A stretch of DNA of 64,000 nucleotides. It comes from Sulfolobus acidocaldarius SUSAZ (lineage in GTDB: Archaea > Thermoproteota > Thermoprotei_A > Sulfolobales > Sulfolobaceae). Each line of letters begins with the position of its first letter. Positions within the stretch are counted from its first letter, which is position 1. Positions 30,321 to 41,174 of this stretch are shown in pieces. The DNA is taken from the NCBI GenBank assembly GCA_000508305.1, contig CP006977.1, positions 528,621 to 592,620 of the forward strand. The letters run 5' to 3'. The notes below the pieces were generated by a model. It did no database searches, was not told where the DNA came from, and saw only the letters and a program-made list of their open reading frames with translations. The translations under genes were made by a program, and so were the position numbers.

Positions 30321-31943
30321 TCATTTAAACAACACGGATTCAAAATTAGGATCAATTTTTACGTTAATGACCTTAAGATTTCCTGTATTTTCATTTATGG
30401 CTTTTTTGAGCTCTTCTATATTTGATACATTCACTGCATTAAACATTCTGCTTAATACTTCATCAAATCGCTCTATCTGTCCGGTTTTAACTATAGATGG
30501 TATATCCGACGTGACGACATCTAATATGCTGGATTTTCCATCATTAAGTACGAGAATTTTACCCTTAGCTTTATTCATTCTGGCAGCTAATATGCTAGCA
30601 TTATCTAGAACACCTTTTATATCAGTTACGGCTATAACATTTTCGTCATTAGATCTTGATATACCGCCAACTCCTATACTTCTATTAATTAAAGATTCAC
30701 TTGTAAACCAAGTGTTTGGCTTTTCAACTGGTATTCTAACCAGATCTAGTGTAGTGGACGAGATATCTACAAATATCTTACTGAAGTTATAGTTTTCTAG
30801 TGCCATCACAACATCATAGGGCCATATTTCTGAATGAGTGGGTAACGAGACAGCTTTTTTAAATTTCTTTATCTTCTCAGCTGTACCTCTTTTTATTGGT
30901 TCTTTAATCTTAGTCTTTATTGTATTTAATAATTCTCTCAGGAAAAGTCCTGCATCAGCTACTACAGGAACATGAGGCATGTATACTTTTGATATATCTT
31001 CTCCATCTACGTTGACGTTTACTAGGTATCCTTTAATTTTCATTGACCATCCAGCTGTTGATAATTGGTTAAATTTCGTTCCTAACCCTATTATTAGGTC
31101 ACTCTCTTCTATTATATGCCTACCCTCTTCTGTTGCAAATAGCCCTAAACCCTCACCTGCAAATAATGGATGAGAACTAGGAATAGAGCCTTTGGCTCTG
31201 AAGGTTAATATAACAGGGATGTCAAGTAATTCCGCGAGTTCTAATAGTTCTTTATGAGTGCCTGAAGCTAAAATACCATATCCTGCTATTATAACAGGAT
31301 TTTTAGAATTATTTAATAACTCTGCAACTTTTGCAACTGTATTCTTATCAGGGGCTTTCTTTTCAGGTTTTTGTTCTGCAGGTGTTAATGGATAAGCTTT
31401 TAGTTTAAATAGGTCTTCTGGTACTTCCACATATGCAGGTCTATTTCTGTTACTTAATGCCTCTTTATATCCTTTCTCTATAGTAAAAATAAGCTCCTCT
31501 ATGTTAAGAACTCTCTCAGCCATTTTTGTGATAGGTTTAAAAATTTCCATTAAATCATCAGGTGTTCTTAATTCGCCAACCCTACTCTTTCCTGTATCCC
31601 TGTATGATCTTAGGGACGAAATGATTAGTAGTGGTTGCGAATCAACATATGCTTGTGATACTATATCAGTTGCTTCTAATAATTTTACACCGGGAATTTG
31701 TATGATAGTTCCAACTGTGTTGTTTTCCCTAGAGTAGGAGTCTGCTAAAATAACTGCTTCTCTCGTAGAGTTGCATAAATTTGGTTTAATTTCATATTTA
31801 ATAAGTTGATCTAACAATAAACTTGGTGTATCATATGTCAAGAATACTTCCTTTATTCCTATATCCTTCAAAGTATAAGCTATGGCCTCTTCTCCCTTCA
31901 TTTCTTTACCTACAGTCTCTTCTTTCCTTTTAGGCTGACTCAT
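30321..31943 (-). CDS. Acetolactate-synthase-like ThDP-fold protein with degenerate cofactor motif
   Basis: The 540-residue protein has the three-domain layout of acetolactate synthase-type ThDP enzymes: PYR domain (CNSTREAVILADSYSRENN with the usual catalytic glutamate region near residue 60), central domain (PVIIAGYGILASG near residue 215) and PP domain. In the PP domain the GDG...N metal/ThDP motif is absent: the expected place reads AVTDIKGVLDNASI. Either the cofactor is not bound or the protein is a regulatory or structural relative. An inner ATG (MKGEEAIAYTL) may be the true start. It lies between tRNA-Lys and tRNA-Cys. Confidence 0.75.
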   Translation of the reverse strand: MSQPKRKEETVGKEMKGEEAIAYTLKDIGIKEVFLTYDTPSLLLDQLIKYEIKPNLCNSTREAVILADSYSRENNTVGTIIQIPGVKLLEATDIVSQAYVDSQPLLIISSLRSYRDTGKSRVGELRTPDDLMEIFKPITKMAERVLNIEELIFTIEKGYKEALSNRNRPAYVEVPEDLFKLKAYPLTPAEQKPEKKAPDKNTVAKVAELLNNSKNPVIIAGYGILASGTHKELLELAELLDIPVILTFRAKGSIPSSHPLFAGEGLGLFATEEGRHIIEESDLIIGLGTKFNQLSTAGWSMKIKGYLVNVNVDGEDISKVYMPHVPVVADAGLFLRELLNTIKTKIKEPIKRGTAEKIKKFKKAVSLPTHSEIWPYDVVMALENYNFSKIFVDISSTTLDLVRIPVEKPNTWFTSESLINRSIGVGGISRSNDENVIAVTDIKGVLDNASILAARMNKAKGKILVLNDGKSSILDVVTSDIPSIVKTGQIERFDEVLSRMFNAVNVSNIEELKKAINENTGNLKVINVKIDPNFESVLFK

Positions 31944-31982
31944 GAGATGACAAATATCATATATCCTTATATTTTTTTAAGA

Positions 31983-32074
31983 AGCCGGGGGCGGGATTTG
32001 AACCCGCGAAAATAACGGGTCTCAGCGTGTTATACTCTGCGGCCCGCCGCCTTAGACCGCTCGGCCACCCCGGC
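31983..32074 (-). tRNA. tRNA-Cys(GCA) with 16-nt intron
   Basis: The acceptor GCCGGGG pairs with CCCCGGC. The discriminator is U, as in archaeal tRNA-Cys. The D arm is GCC...GGC and the T arm GCGGGTTCAAATCCCGC. With a 16-nt intron at 37/38 (32036-32021) the anticodon stem is GCGGG/CCCGT around CCGCAGA, anticodon GCA. Position 33 would be C instead of the near-universal U, and the variable region is seven bases, so the fold should be checked. A Ser or Leu reading fits the ends less well. Confidence 0.8.
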
Positions 32075-32144
32075 ATCTAGCTATTGATTAATAATTCCTT
32101 GAAAGTATTTTAATGTTTTCACTTCCATATCATACTGATGTGAT

Positions 32145-32705
32145 TTGATACATTTTAGTAAGGTAGGGGAAATTCTCAGTGAAATAAGGGAATTAACAGA
32201 TTTTGTAATCATTGGGGATACAATTGTGGATATATCATTGGGTAAAAAGGGAATAGAGAGTGATGTAGATCTATTTGTACTTTCAATAAGTACAGTGATT
32301 GATGAGGATAAAATTAGAGATTTTGCATTTGAAAGGGGTTGGGATTTTGGAAAGACACCTATAGATACTCCTAGGCTAATAGTGGGACTTGATGCTGAGT
32401 CACTTCAGGTAGATATGTATGAAAACATTCAAGACTTTTTTGTACCAGAACAGATAATCAATAGTGCTAAAGAGATTAAGATAGGAAAAGAATACTTTAA
32501 AATAATTACCCTTGAAGATTACCTACTTCTAAAGGCTAACGCTTTCAGGGAAGAAGACGAAGACGAATTAAGGGGAATAGTAAGTATGATAGGTGAAGGT
32601 AAATTAAGTATAAATAAGGAATATATACGAAAACATATTGACTTATTTGAAGAAAATTCAAAAAGTATTGCAGAGAGATTAAGATCAGTCGGAATAATGT
32701 TTTAG
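32145..32705 (+). CDS. Nucleotidyltransferase-fold protein
   Basis: The first 90 residues resemble a minimal polymerase-beta-type nucleotidyltransferase: [12 protein letters not shown] followed by [10 protein letters not shown] (DxD-like metal pair) and SLQVDMYEN as the third acidic residue. The usual GS of the GSxxxGxxxxSDxD motif is altered to GD. The C-terminal half ([20 protein letters not shown]) resembles helical segments of such proteins that act on RNA or partner proteins. Its target is unknown. It has a TATA-like site in the preceding gap. Confidence 0.65.
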   Translation: MIHFSKVGEILSEIRELTDFVIIGDTIVDISLGKKGIESDVDLFVLSISTVIDEDKIRDFAFERGWDFGKTPIDTPRLIVGLDAESLQVDMYENIQDFFVPEQIINSAKEIKIGKEYFKIITLEDYLLLKANAFREEDEDELRGIVSMIGEGKLSINKEYIRKHIDLFEENSKSIAERLRSVGIMF

Positions 32706-32872
32706 CTCTTCTTTGCAGGCAGTTCTTTCTTTTTAGCTCTCAAATTTGAACTGTGGCATCTTCTGCATTTTGTTGCTCTAATTGAGTTTAATGCTCCACA
32801 ATCTCTACAAATTTTTTTCAAAAATACTCTTTGTTGCACAATTTGTAGTTTTACTGGATCAGTGAGTGGCAT
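32702..32872 (-). CDS. rpl40e: Ribosomal protein L40e
   Basis: The zinc-binding C4 pattern [20 protein letters not shown], together with the preceding [19 protein letters not shown], identifies L40e. I chose the ATG at 32872 (MPLTDPV), which gives 56 residues, the archaeal size; the frame stays open 13 codons farther. The 3' end overlaps the convergent nucleotidyltransferase gene by four bases. Confidence 0.93.
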   Translation of the reverse strand: MPLTDPVKLQIVQQRVFLKKICRDCGALNSIRATKCRRCHSSNLRAKKKELPAKKS

Positions 32873-32941
32873 TTTTAACCCCTTATGACATATAACAGTT
32901 TCAGTGTTCAAAAAATTATTGTAACAACGGAGTGAAAAAAG

Positions 32942-33448
32942 ATGAAGATACCACTAGATTATATCTGTGTTAAAAGCGGTTTATTATGTAACCGTTGTCA
33001 GTCCCTAGTAGAAAAAGGAGAAGTAGAAAATTTTGAAGTAGATCTTTTGAAACAATTAATAGAATTAGAGGAAACTCAGTTTAGAGAGCTTAAAGACTCT
33101 ACTTATCATAAATCGTACAAAGTCGGCAATTTGTTGATACTTATAGTTACCAGCGGTTCACAGATGTCTTATCAAAAATGGATAAAGGTTGCTAAAGCAT
33201 TACAAGAAAAGATAGGTCTTAGAGTAAGAGTATTAGAGAAGTCAAACAGCATAAAATCGACTGCAGTACAACTTCTCACCCCAGCAAGAGTATTAGGAGT
33301 AAATACAGTGTGGTTACCTGATGGAACTGTACAATATGTGGTTAGAATATCAAAACAAGAGAAAAGATTTTTACCCGCCGACGAAACTTCTCTTGAAGAA
33401 GCATTATCTAAAATTCATTCTACACAAGTTAGAATAAGGGTGGAATGA
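32942..33448 (+). CDS. Predicted RNA-binding protein, zinc-site plus KH-like domain
   Basis: The N-terminus has [14 protein letters not shown], a possible three-cysteine metal site. The C-terminal two-thirds ([37 protein letters not shown]) resemble a KH-type or NusA-like RNA-binding fold. Archaeal members are often annotated as transcription elongation factor-related. The gene directly precedes aspS with a four-base gap, an arrangement that suggests a role in translation or transcription. Confidence 0.65.
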   Translation: MKIPLDYICVKSGLLCNRCQSLVEKGEVENFEVDLLKQLIELEETQFRELKDSTYHKSYKVGNLLILIVTSGSQMSYQKWIKVAKALQEKIGLRVRVLEKSNSIKSTAVQLLTPARVLGVNTVWLPDGTVQYVVRISKQEKRFLPADETSLEEALSKIHSTQVRIRVE

Positions 33449-33451
33449 GAA

Positions 33452-34741
33452 TTGATGAAAGACTACTATATTAAAAATGTGACCCAAGATCTTGATGGAA
33501 AAGAAGTTACTTTAGCGGGTTGGGTGCATAACATAAGGGATTTAGGAGGCAAGAAATTTTTATTACTTAGAGATAAGACTGGCATAGGACAAATTGTAGT
33601 TGATAAATCAAGTCCCTCATTTCAAGAAATATCAGATATAAGCCAAGAAAGCGTAATAATGGTAAAAGGAGTTGTTAAAGCAGATAATAGAGCACCTAAT
33701 GGTGTTGAAGTTCATGCTAAAGAGATTAAAATCTTAAGCAAAGCCAAATCTCCTTTACCGTTAGATGTAAGTGGAAAAGTTAAAGCAGATATAGATACAA
33801 GGCTTAAGGAGAGAGTATTAGATCTTAGAAGGCAGGAGATGCAATCTATATTAAAAATACAAAATATTACTCTGAAATCGTTTAGAGAAACTTTATATAA
33901 AGAGGGTTTCGTGGAAGTATTTACACCGAAAATAATAGCCTCAGCCACAGAGGGCGGTGCTCAGCTCTTTTCTGTTATTTATTTTGGAGAGACTGCATTT
34001 TTAGCTCAAAGTCCACAGTTATACAAAGAGCTATTAGCTGGCGTAGTTGAAAAGGTGTTTGAGATTGCTCCTGCATGGAGAGCTGAAGATTCAGACACAC
34101 CATATCATTTAGCAGAGTTCATAAGTATGGATGTAGAAATGGCATTTGGAAATTATGAAGACACGATGAAACTTCTAGAGAAACTAATTTATAACATAGT
34201 TAATTCTGTAAAAAGTGAGGCCTCAGACGAATTGAAGATATTATCTCATAACTTACCTGATGTAAAAATTCCTATAAAACGTCTCACATATAAGGATGCA
34301 ATAGAAATACTACAGAGTAAGGGTTACAATATAAAATTTGGAGACGATATAGGAACACCTGAGTCTAGAGTGTTATATAACGAGTTAAAGGAAGACTTAT
34401 ACTTCATTACAGATTGGCCTACTCTGTCTAGACCGTTCTATACGAAGTCTAAAGATACCGATCCGAATGTAAGTGAAAGTTTTGATTTAATATACAGGTG
34501 GTTAGAGATAGCTTCAGGTAGCACCAGAAACCATAAGAGAGAAGTGCTAGAAGATTCCTTACGAAAGAGAGGATTAAAGCCTGAGAACTTTGAATTCTTC
34601 TTAAGATGGTTCGACTATGGTATGCCTCCCCACACAGGATTTGGAATGGGTTTTGCTAGACTTTTAGTGATGTTAACTGGAATTCATAACGTTAAAGAAA
34701 TAGTGCCATTCCCAAGAGATAAAAAGAGACTCGTACCTTAA
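33452..34741 (+). CDS. aspS: Aspartyl-tRNA synthetase (archaeal class IIb)
   Basis: An N-terminal OB domain binds the anticodon ([20 protein letters not shown]). The class II core has motif 2 ([21 protein letters not shown]) and motif 3 ([15 protein letters not shown]). The 429-residue archaeal form is often non-discriminating and may also charge tRNA-Asn; this cannot be settled without the full aminoacylation gene set. It begins four bases after the KH-like gene and ends at the convergent truD. Confidence 0.96.
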   Translation: MMKDYYIKNVTQDLDGKEVTLAGWVHNIRDLGGKKFLLLRDKTGIGQIVVDKSSPSFQEISDISQESVIMVKGVVKADNRAPNGVEVHAKEIKILSKAKSPLPLDVSGKVKADIDTRLKERVLDLRRQEMQSILKIQNITLKSFRETLYKEGFVEVFTPKIIASATEGGAQLFSVIYFGETAFLAQSPQLYKELLAGVVEKVFEIAPAWRAEDSDTPYHLAEFISMDVEMAFGNYEDTMKLLEKLIYNIVNSVKSEASDELKILSHNLPDVKIPIKRLTYKDAIEILQSKGYNIKFGDDIGTPESRVLYNELKEDLYFITDWPTLSRPFYTKSKDTDPNVSESFDLIYRWLEIASGSTRNHKREVLEDSLRKRGLKPENFEFFLRWFDYGMPPHTGFGMGFARLLVMLTGIHNVKEIVPFPRDKKRLVP

Positions 34742-35859
34742 GTGTAAGATTTTGGATCATATCTTGATATTTCCCTCAATACTGTTGTAGCATACATGCC
34801 TCTGTCTAATGAAAAGGAAATTTTGTTTTGTTTTATTTTAATATTTCTTAGTTTCATAAAAGGACTTCTAGTAAAATCTCTGAGTCTTATCTTTAATTCC
34901 TTTACATTAAATCTTGTATTTTCTATGTTTTCCTCATGTACAATTTCCTTTAAATTGTCATCACTAACGTTAGATAAATCTGACGGAATTCTTATCATTA
35001 AATCCTCAGACTCTTTTCCTCTTAATCTATCTGCAATTTTCGACAAATATTTATTATATAAAAAAGATTGATAAGCCTCTACAAAAAATGCATGTGGAGT
35101 TACAATTTTTTTAATTGCTGCAAGGCAGTCATCTCCATTCATTAGAGACTTCAATATGTTTATCTCGTCCTTAAATTTGCGGGGAAATAGTTGCAATGAT
35201 GTTTCAAAGTCTTTTTGTTCATACGCTCTTCTAGCATAAATCAAATTTTCATTTTCAGTGGAGAATGGATGTCCTACTATCCAATCTACCGCTTGGCACC
35301 AATCTTTAAGTAATAAATATTTTCCGACTATATGTGTTACAGGTCTTTTTGTTCCAAATCTTTGATAGCCTATGTACGCAAAGAGAAATTTTGTAGTTGA
35401 TAATTTATGCAATCTCTTCTGTAACTCATTTTGGTCTGTTGTGCTTAATTCAATTTCAAATCTATTACCTGTGTGATTTAATTGACGAGAAAAATGTCCT
35501 ACAAATCGAATTTCAAATTTTCCGCTATCGTAAGAAGTAATTGGTGGATTTCCCTTTACGTAAATTATTTGTTGAGTTATGGCATTCGCATCTTTTATGC
35601 CTAGATAATGGATTTTTCTCTTCATAAGTTTTTTTAGCATATTGATTACAGAAAAATGATCTATTCCTTTTTTTGTTAAAAGATAAGCTGAATAAGTTCC
35701 GTTACTTTCTCCTTTCCATTCATTTACGGGAGTTTCAGATATTTCTTCTATAACCTTAAACCCTTCAGGTCTATTTATGGATATTTGTAATGGTTCCCAC
35801 TCCTCTTGAATGTAGTATTTCTCTAGACCTAAGAAGGAGTCCAGATCAGAGTAATTCAT
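34738..35859 (-). CDS. truD: tRNA pseudouridine synthase TruD
   Basis: The TruD signature is present: [20 protein letters not shown] near residue 95 with the catalytic aspartate, and [20 protein letters not shown] near residue 160. The 373-residue length agrees with archaeal TruD/Pus7, which modifies U13 or U35 of tRNA. Its ATG overlaps the end of pth2 by four bases. Confidence 0.92.
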   Translation of the reverse strand: MNYSDLDSFLGLEKYYIQEEWEPLQISINRPEGFKVIEEISETPVNEWKGESNGTYSAYLLTKKGIDHFSVINMLKKLMKRKIHYLGIKDANAITQQIIYVKGNPPITSYDSGKFEIRFVGHFSRQLNHTGNRFEIELSTTDQNELQKRLHKLSTTKFLFAYIGYQRFGTKRPVTHIVGKYLLLKDWCQAVDWIVGHPFSTENENLIYARRAYEQKDFETSLQLFPRKFKDEINILKSLMNGDDCLAAIKKIVTPHAFFVEAYQSFLYNKYLSKIADRLRGKESEDLMIRIPSDLSNVSDDNLKEIVHEENIENTRFNVKELKIRLRDFTRSPFMKLRNIKIKQNKISFSLDRGMYATTVLREISRYDPKSYT

Positions 35860-36218
35860 AGTAATTTCAGATCACCAGTTATATTGTCAATCATTTCTTC
35901 TGGTCCTGGTCCTATACCTATACATGTAATAGTTCCGGGTTCAATTTGAGTTTTTCCTGCATCTTGTATTATAATAGCTGGAAGTCCACTTTGTAATGCC
36001 TTATTATACCTTTCTAACAATTCGTCCAAATTTTTTACCTTTAAGACTATTTTCGGTTGCCCTTGACTTATCCACGTTTCTAACCATTTTTTCCACTCCA
36101 GTTTGGATCTATTTTGAACAATATCTAGTACTAATGAAACCGCTGCATGAGCCACTTGCGCTGCAATTTTCCCTTTTCCCATATCTAGGTCTGTTCTAAC
36201 GAGCACAGCCATTTTCAT
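35856..36218 (-). CDS. pth2: Peptidyl-tRNA hydrolase, Pth2 type
   Basis: The N-terminus AVLVRTDLDMGKGKIAAQVA followed by HAAVS, and the C-terminal IIQDAGKTQIEPGTITCIGI with GPGP, are the Pth2 marks. It frees tRNA from prematurely released peptidyl-tRNA. At 120 residues it has normal size. It heads a pth2-truD pair. Confidence 0.95.
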   Translation of the reverse strand: MKMAVLVRTDLDMGKGKIAAQVAHAAVSLVLDIVQNRSKLEWKKWLETWISQGQPKIVLKVKNLDELLERYNKALQSGLPAIIIQDAGKTQIEPGTITCIGIGPGPEEMIDNITGDLKLL

Positions 36219-36257
36219 AGTATCGTAAAGAGTGAATTTTTAAGCTAATTTAAAAAT

Positions 36258-36470
36258 ATGTATGCGATGGGTGTAAGTTTTAGGTTAAGCTTAAAAGAAG
36301 AGATAGAACCGATTGTATGCTCAAGCTGTGGAAAGATTTTGCATCCCAGAGAGAAGGGTGATGAGTTCTACTGTCCTAATTGTGGGCAAGTTCTAATAAG
36401 GCGTTGCTATTACTGTAGAAAACAAGTAGTGGTATATGTCTGCCCGAAATGTGGGTTTGAAGGTCCATAA
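36258..36470 (+). CDS. Small zinc-ribbon protein (RNA-binding type)
   Basis: Seventy residues carry four CxxC pairs (CSSCGK, CPNCGQ, CYYCRK, CPKCGF), forming two zinc ribbons. Archaeal members are encoded next to aEF1B and are annotated as predicted RNA-binding zinc proteins; the first ATG or the one at 36267 (MGVSFRL) could be the start. It overlaps no neighbour and ends ten bases before the EF-1-beta gene. Confidence 0.85.
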   Translation: MYAMGVSFRLSLKEEIEPIVCSSCGKILHPREKGDEFYCPNCGQVLIRRCYYCRKQVVVYVCPKCGFEGP

Positions 36471-36480
36471 GGTGATTAAA

Positions 36481-36756
36481 GTGGCAGATGTACTTGTAAT
36501 ACTTAAAGTATTTCCGGAAAGTGATGAAATTAATTTGACACAATTAAGTGAAGAAATAAAGAAAAGATTGCCAGAAGGATATAGGTTGGTAAAGAATGAG
36601 ACAGAGCCTATAGCCTATGGATTAAAAGCATTGATAGCGTATATACAAATGCCTGAAAACACAGAAGGTGGAACGGATAAATTAGAAGAATTGGTAAATG
36701 GGATTGAAGGAGTAAGTCATGCCGAAGTAGTTAATGTGACTAGATTAGGTTTTTAA
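36481..36756 (+). CDS. ef1b: Translation elongation factor 1-beta (aEF1B)
   Basis: It exchanges GDP on EF-1-alpha. The compact 91-residue archaeal form is visible: VLVILKVFPESDEINLTQL at the start, AYGLKALIAYIQMPE in the middle and GIEGVSHAEVVNVTRLGF at the end. I chose the GTG at 36481 (MADVLV), which gives the family start; the frame remains open upstream into the zinc-ribbon gene. Confidence 0.95.
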   Translation: MADVLVILKVFPESDEINLTQLSEEIKKRLPEGYRLVKNETEPIAYGLKALIAYIQMPENTEGGTDKLEELVNGIEGVSHAEVVNVTRLGF

Positions 36757-36841
36757 TAAGAAATAATATTTTCTCAAAAGTAGTTGTAAACAAAATCGTT
36801 AGATACATTTAGGCTCAAGTTCTTATACCTCAATAAAGTAA

Positions 36842-39169
<2,328 letters not shown>

Positions 39170-39173
39170 GATT

Positions 39174-39398
39174 ATGTCTTGGAGGGAAATTCCTTTACAT
39201 TATGTAATCCTAGAAAGAGTGAAGAAACGTTCGCCTGTGACTGATCAAGAACTATATCAGGAAGTTAAAAAAAGCGTAGGATATGAAGTTTCTTTTTCTG
39301 ATTTTTTAAAGGCTTTAATGAAGCTTGAAATGAGAGGATATTTACATGTCGTATTAGTTAAGGAGAATGTTAGAATGGTTAGTATTTCTCAAGGGTGA
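39174..39398 (+). CDS. Small winged-helix-like protein
   Basis: Seventy-four residues with the order of a winged helix: HYVILERVKKRSPVTDQELY, FSDFLKALMKLEMRGYLHVV, VRMVSISQG. It probably binds nucleic acid or a protein partner. It lies four bases after cdc48. Its TGA stop is followed in the same frame, after two codons, by the FEN-1 N-terminus, so the two genes are separated only by the stop. Confidence 0.75.
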   Translation: MSWREIPLHYVILERVKKRSPVTDQELYQEVKKSVGYEVSFSDFLKALMKLEMRGYLHVVLVKENVRMVSISQG

Positions 39399-39404
39399 TT
39401 TATA

Positions 39405-40460
39405 ATAGGTGTAGATTTAGGCGAAATAGTTGAAGATGTTAAGAGAGAGATTAACTTAAATGAGATGAAAGGAAAGAAAATTAGTATAGATGCTTACAAC
39501 ACAATTTATCAGTTTTTAGCTGCAATAAGACAGCCTGATGGGACACCTTTAATTGACAGTAAAGGCAGAATAACGAGCCATTTAAATGGGCTATTTTATA
39601 GGACTATAAGCATAATAGAAAGTGGAATAATCCCCATTTTTGTATTTGATGGAAAGCCACCTGAAAAAAAGAGTGAAGAAATTGAAAGAAGGAAAAGAGC
39701 TAAGGAGGAGGCAGAAAAGAAATTAGAGAAAGCTAAGTTAGAGGGGGAGTATAGAGAAATTAGAAAATATGCGCAGGCTGCTGTTAGATTAAGCAATGAA
39801 ATGGTAGAGGAAAGTAAAAAACTATTAGATGCTATGGGTATACCTGTAGTTCAAGCTCCAGGAGAAGGAGAGGCTGAGGCAGCTTATATAAATTCAATTG
39901 ATCTCTCCTGGGCTGCTGCCAGCCAAGATTATGATTCCTTATTATTTGGCGCTAAAAGATTAGTCAGAAACATAACAATTTCAGGTAAAAGAAAGCTTCC
40001 AAATAAGGATGTTTATGTAGAAATAAAGCCTGAGTTGATAGAACTAGAGAGTTTATTAAAAAAACTCGGCATTAGTAGAGAACAGTTAATAGACATCGCG
40101 ATTCTTATAGGCACAGATTACAATCCAGACGGAGTTAAAGGAGTTGGTGTAAAGACGGCATTAAGGATTATAAAGAAATATAATAATATCGAGAACGCAA
40201 TAGAAAAAGGCGAAATTCAATTATCTAAAATAAACTTTGATATACGAGAGATAAGAAAATTATTCATTACACCTGACGTTAAAAAGCCTACTGAACGACT
40301 AGAATTAGCAGAATGTGATGAGAGGGAAATAGTAGAACTTTTGGTTAAAAATCATGATTTTAATGAAGATCGTGTAAATAACGGAATAGAGAGATTAAAG
40401 AAGGCTATAAAAGAAGCTAAGTCAGTCGAAAAACAGACAGGTCTTGATCAGTGGTTTTAA
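39405..40460 (+). CDS. fen: Flap endonuclease 1, apparent AUA start
   Basis: It removes 5' flaps in Okazaki fragment processing and repair. The XPG N-region starts GVDLGEIVEDVKREINLNEM and continues with ISIDAYNTIYQFLAAIRQP; the I-region is APGEGEAEAAYINSI and ASQDYDSLLFGAKR; the helix-hairpin-helix is GTDYNPDGVKGVGVKTAL; and the PCNA-interacting tail is QTGLDQWF. The first ATG (39465) would remove 20 conserved residues. The family Met1 (MGVDL) coincides with an ATA at 39405-39407, a few bases after the upstream TGA. No ATG, GTG or TTG is available in frame. Confidence 0.93.
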   Translation: MGVDLGEIVEDVKREINLNEMKGKKISIDAYNTIYQFLAAIRQPDGTPLIDSKGRITSHLNGLFYRTISIIESGIIPIFVFDGKPPEKKSEEIERRKRAKEEAEKKLEKAKLEGEYREIRKYAQAAVRLSNEMVEESKKLLDAMGIPVVQAPGEGEAEAAYINSIDLSWAAASQDYDSLLFGAKRLVRNITISGKRKLPNKDVYVEIKPELIELESLLKKLGISREQLIDIAILIGTDYNPDGVKGVGVKTALRIIKKYNNIENAIEKGEIQLSKINFDIREIRKLFITPDVKKPTERLELAECDEREIVELLVKNHDFNEDRVNNGIERLKKAIKEAKSVEKQTGLDQWF

Positions 40461-40483
40461 TTATTTTGAATAAATTTACCCGT

Positions 40484-40499
40484 TGAGTTTAAATTTATT
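40484..40499 (+). promoter_or_regulatory. TATA region of the heme gene operon
   Basis: TTGAGTTTAAATTTAT lies about 15-28 bp before the ATG at 40512, in the only gap (51 bp) upstream of the six-gene tetrapyrrole cluster. It is a plausible promoter for the whole operon and implies a leaderless first gene. Confidence 0.5.
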
Positions 40500-40511
40500 G
40501 TTTTACTTTAA

Positions 40512-41174
40512 ATGATTGTGTCAAATTTATCATCATATTTACCATTATTCATAAACGTTGAAGGATTAAAGGTTCTAGTAGTAGGTGGTGGAAAGGTTGG
40601 TACTAAAAGGGCATTGAAATTTGCTGAGTCAAAGGCTATTGTATATGTTGTAAGTTTAGAATTTAAGGATGAAAATGAGTTAAGGCTATTTGATAACATT
40701 CATTTAATAAAGAATGACGCGCGTTATCTTCCAGAGAACTTTCTATCAAGGTTTAACATTATAGTAGTTGCGACTAATGATAAAGAATTAAATGAAAGAA
40801 TTTGTGAGACTTGTAAAAAATTAGGAAAGTTATGTAATAATCCGACAAATCCTGACTCATCTAACTTTATAGTACCTATATATGGAATAGAGAAAGGTGT
40901 GGGTATAGCAATTACTACCTTTGGTAAATCTAGTCTTACTTCGAAATATATATTAGATTTAATAAGGAGTAATATATTAAATGAAAACATATTTAGCTTA
41001 GTAGATACAATGGGTAAAGTCAAAGAAATTCTTAAGTTGAATGTAACTGAACCCTCTATACGTTTTATGTTTTATTCAAAAATTTTTTATGACGATAAGT
41101 TCAGGTATTATGTGGATCGAGGAGAAATAGACCTAGCAATACAGAGGGCGAGGGAGATTATCTATGGTAGATAA
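40512..41174 (+). CDS. Precorrin-2 dehydrogenase / sirohydrochlorin-forming enzyme (Met8/CysG N-domain-like)
   Basis: The Rossmann loop VLVVGGGKVGTKRALKFAE near residue 20 and ICETCKKLGKLCNNPTNPDS near residue 105 match the oxidase/dehydrogenase half of siroheme synthase. It oxidises precorrin-2 to sirohydrochlorin with NAD+. At 220 residues it is a stand-alone Met8-like protein without the methyltransferase domain. As first gene of the heme operon it points the pathway to siroheme and onward to heme by the decarboxylase route. It overlaps hemA by 11 bp. Confidence 0.92.
   Translation: MIVSNLSSYLPLFINVEGLKVLVVGGGKVGTKRALKFAESKAIVYVVSLEFKDENELRLFDNIHLIKNDARYLPENFLSRFNIIVVATNDKELNERICETCKKLGKLCNNPTNPDSSNFIVPIYGIEKGVGIAITTFGKSSLTSKYILDLIRSNILNENIFSLVDTMGKVKEILKLNVTEPSIRFMFYSKIFYDDKFRYYVDRGEIDLAIQRAREIIYGR

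Noticed and set aside
30367-30792. Plus-strand ORF of 141 codons
   Set aside because: Antisense to the ThDP-fold gene, which has conserved domains over this range.
31983-32074. Reading the tRNA as Ser(UGA) or Leu(GAG)
   Set aside because: Those readings need unusual intron sites, lack a long variable arm and disagree with discriminator U; the ends match archaeal tRNA-Cys.
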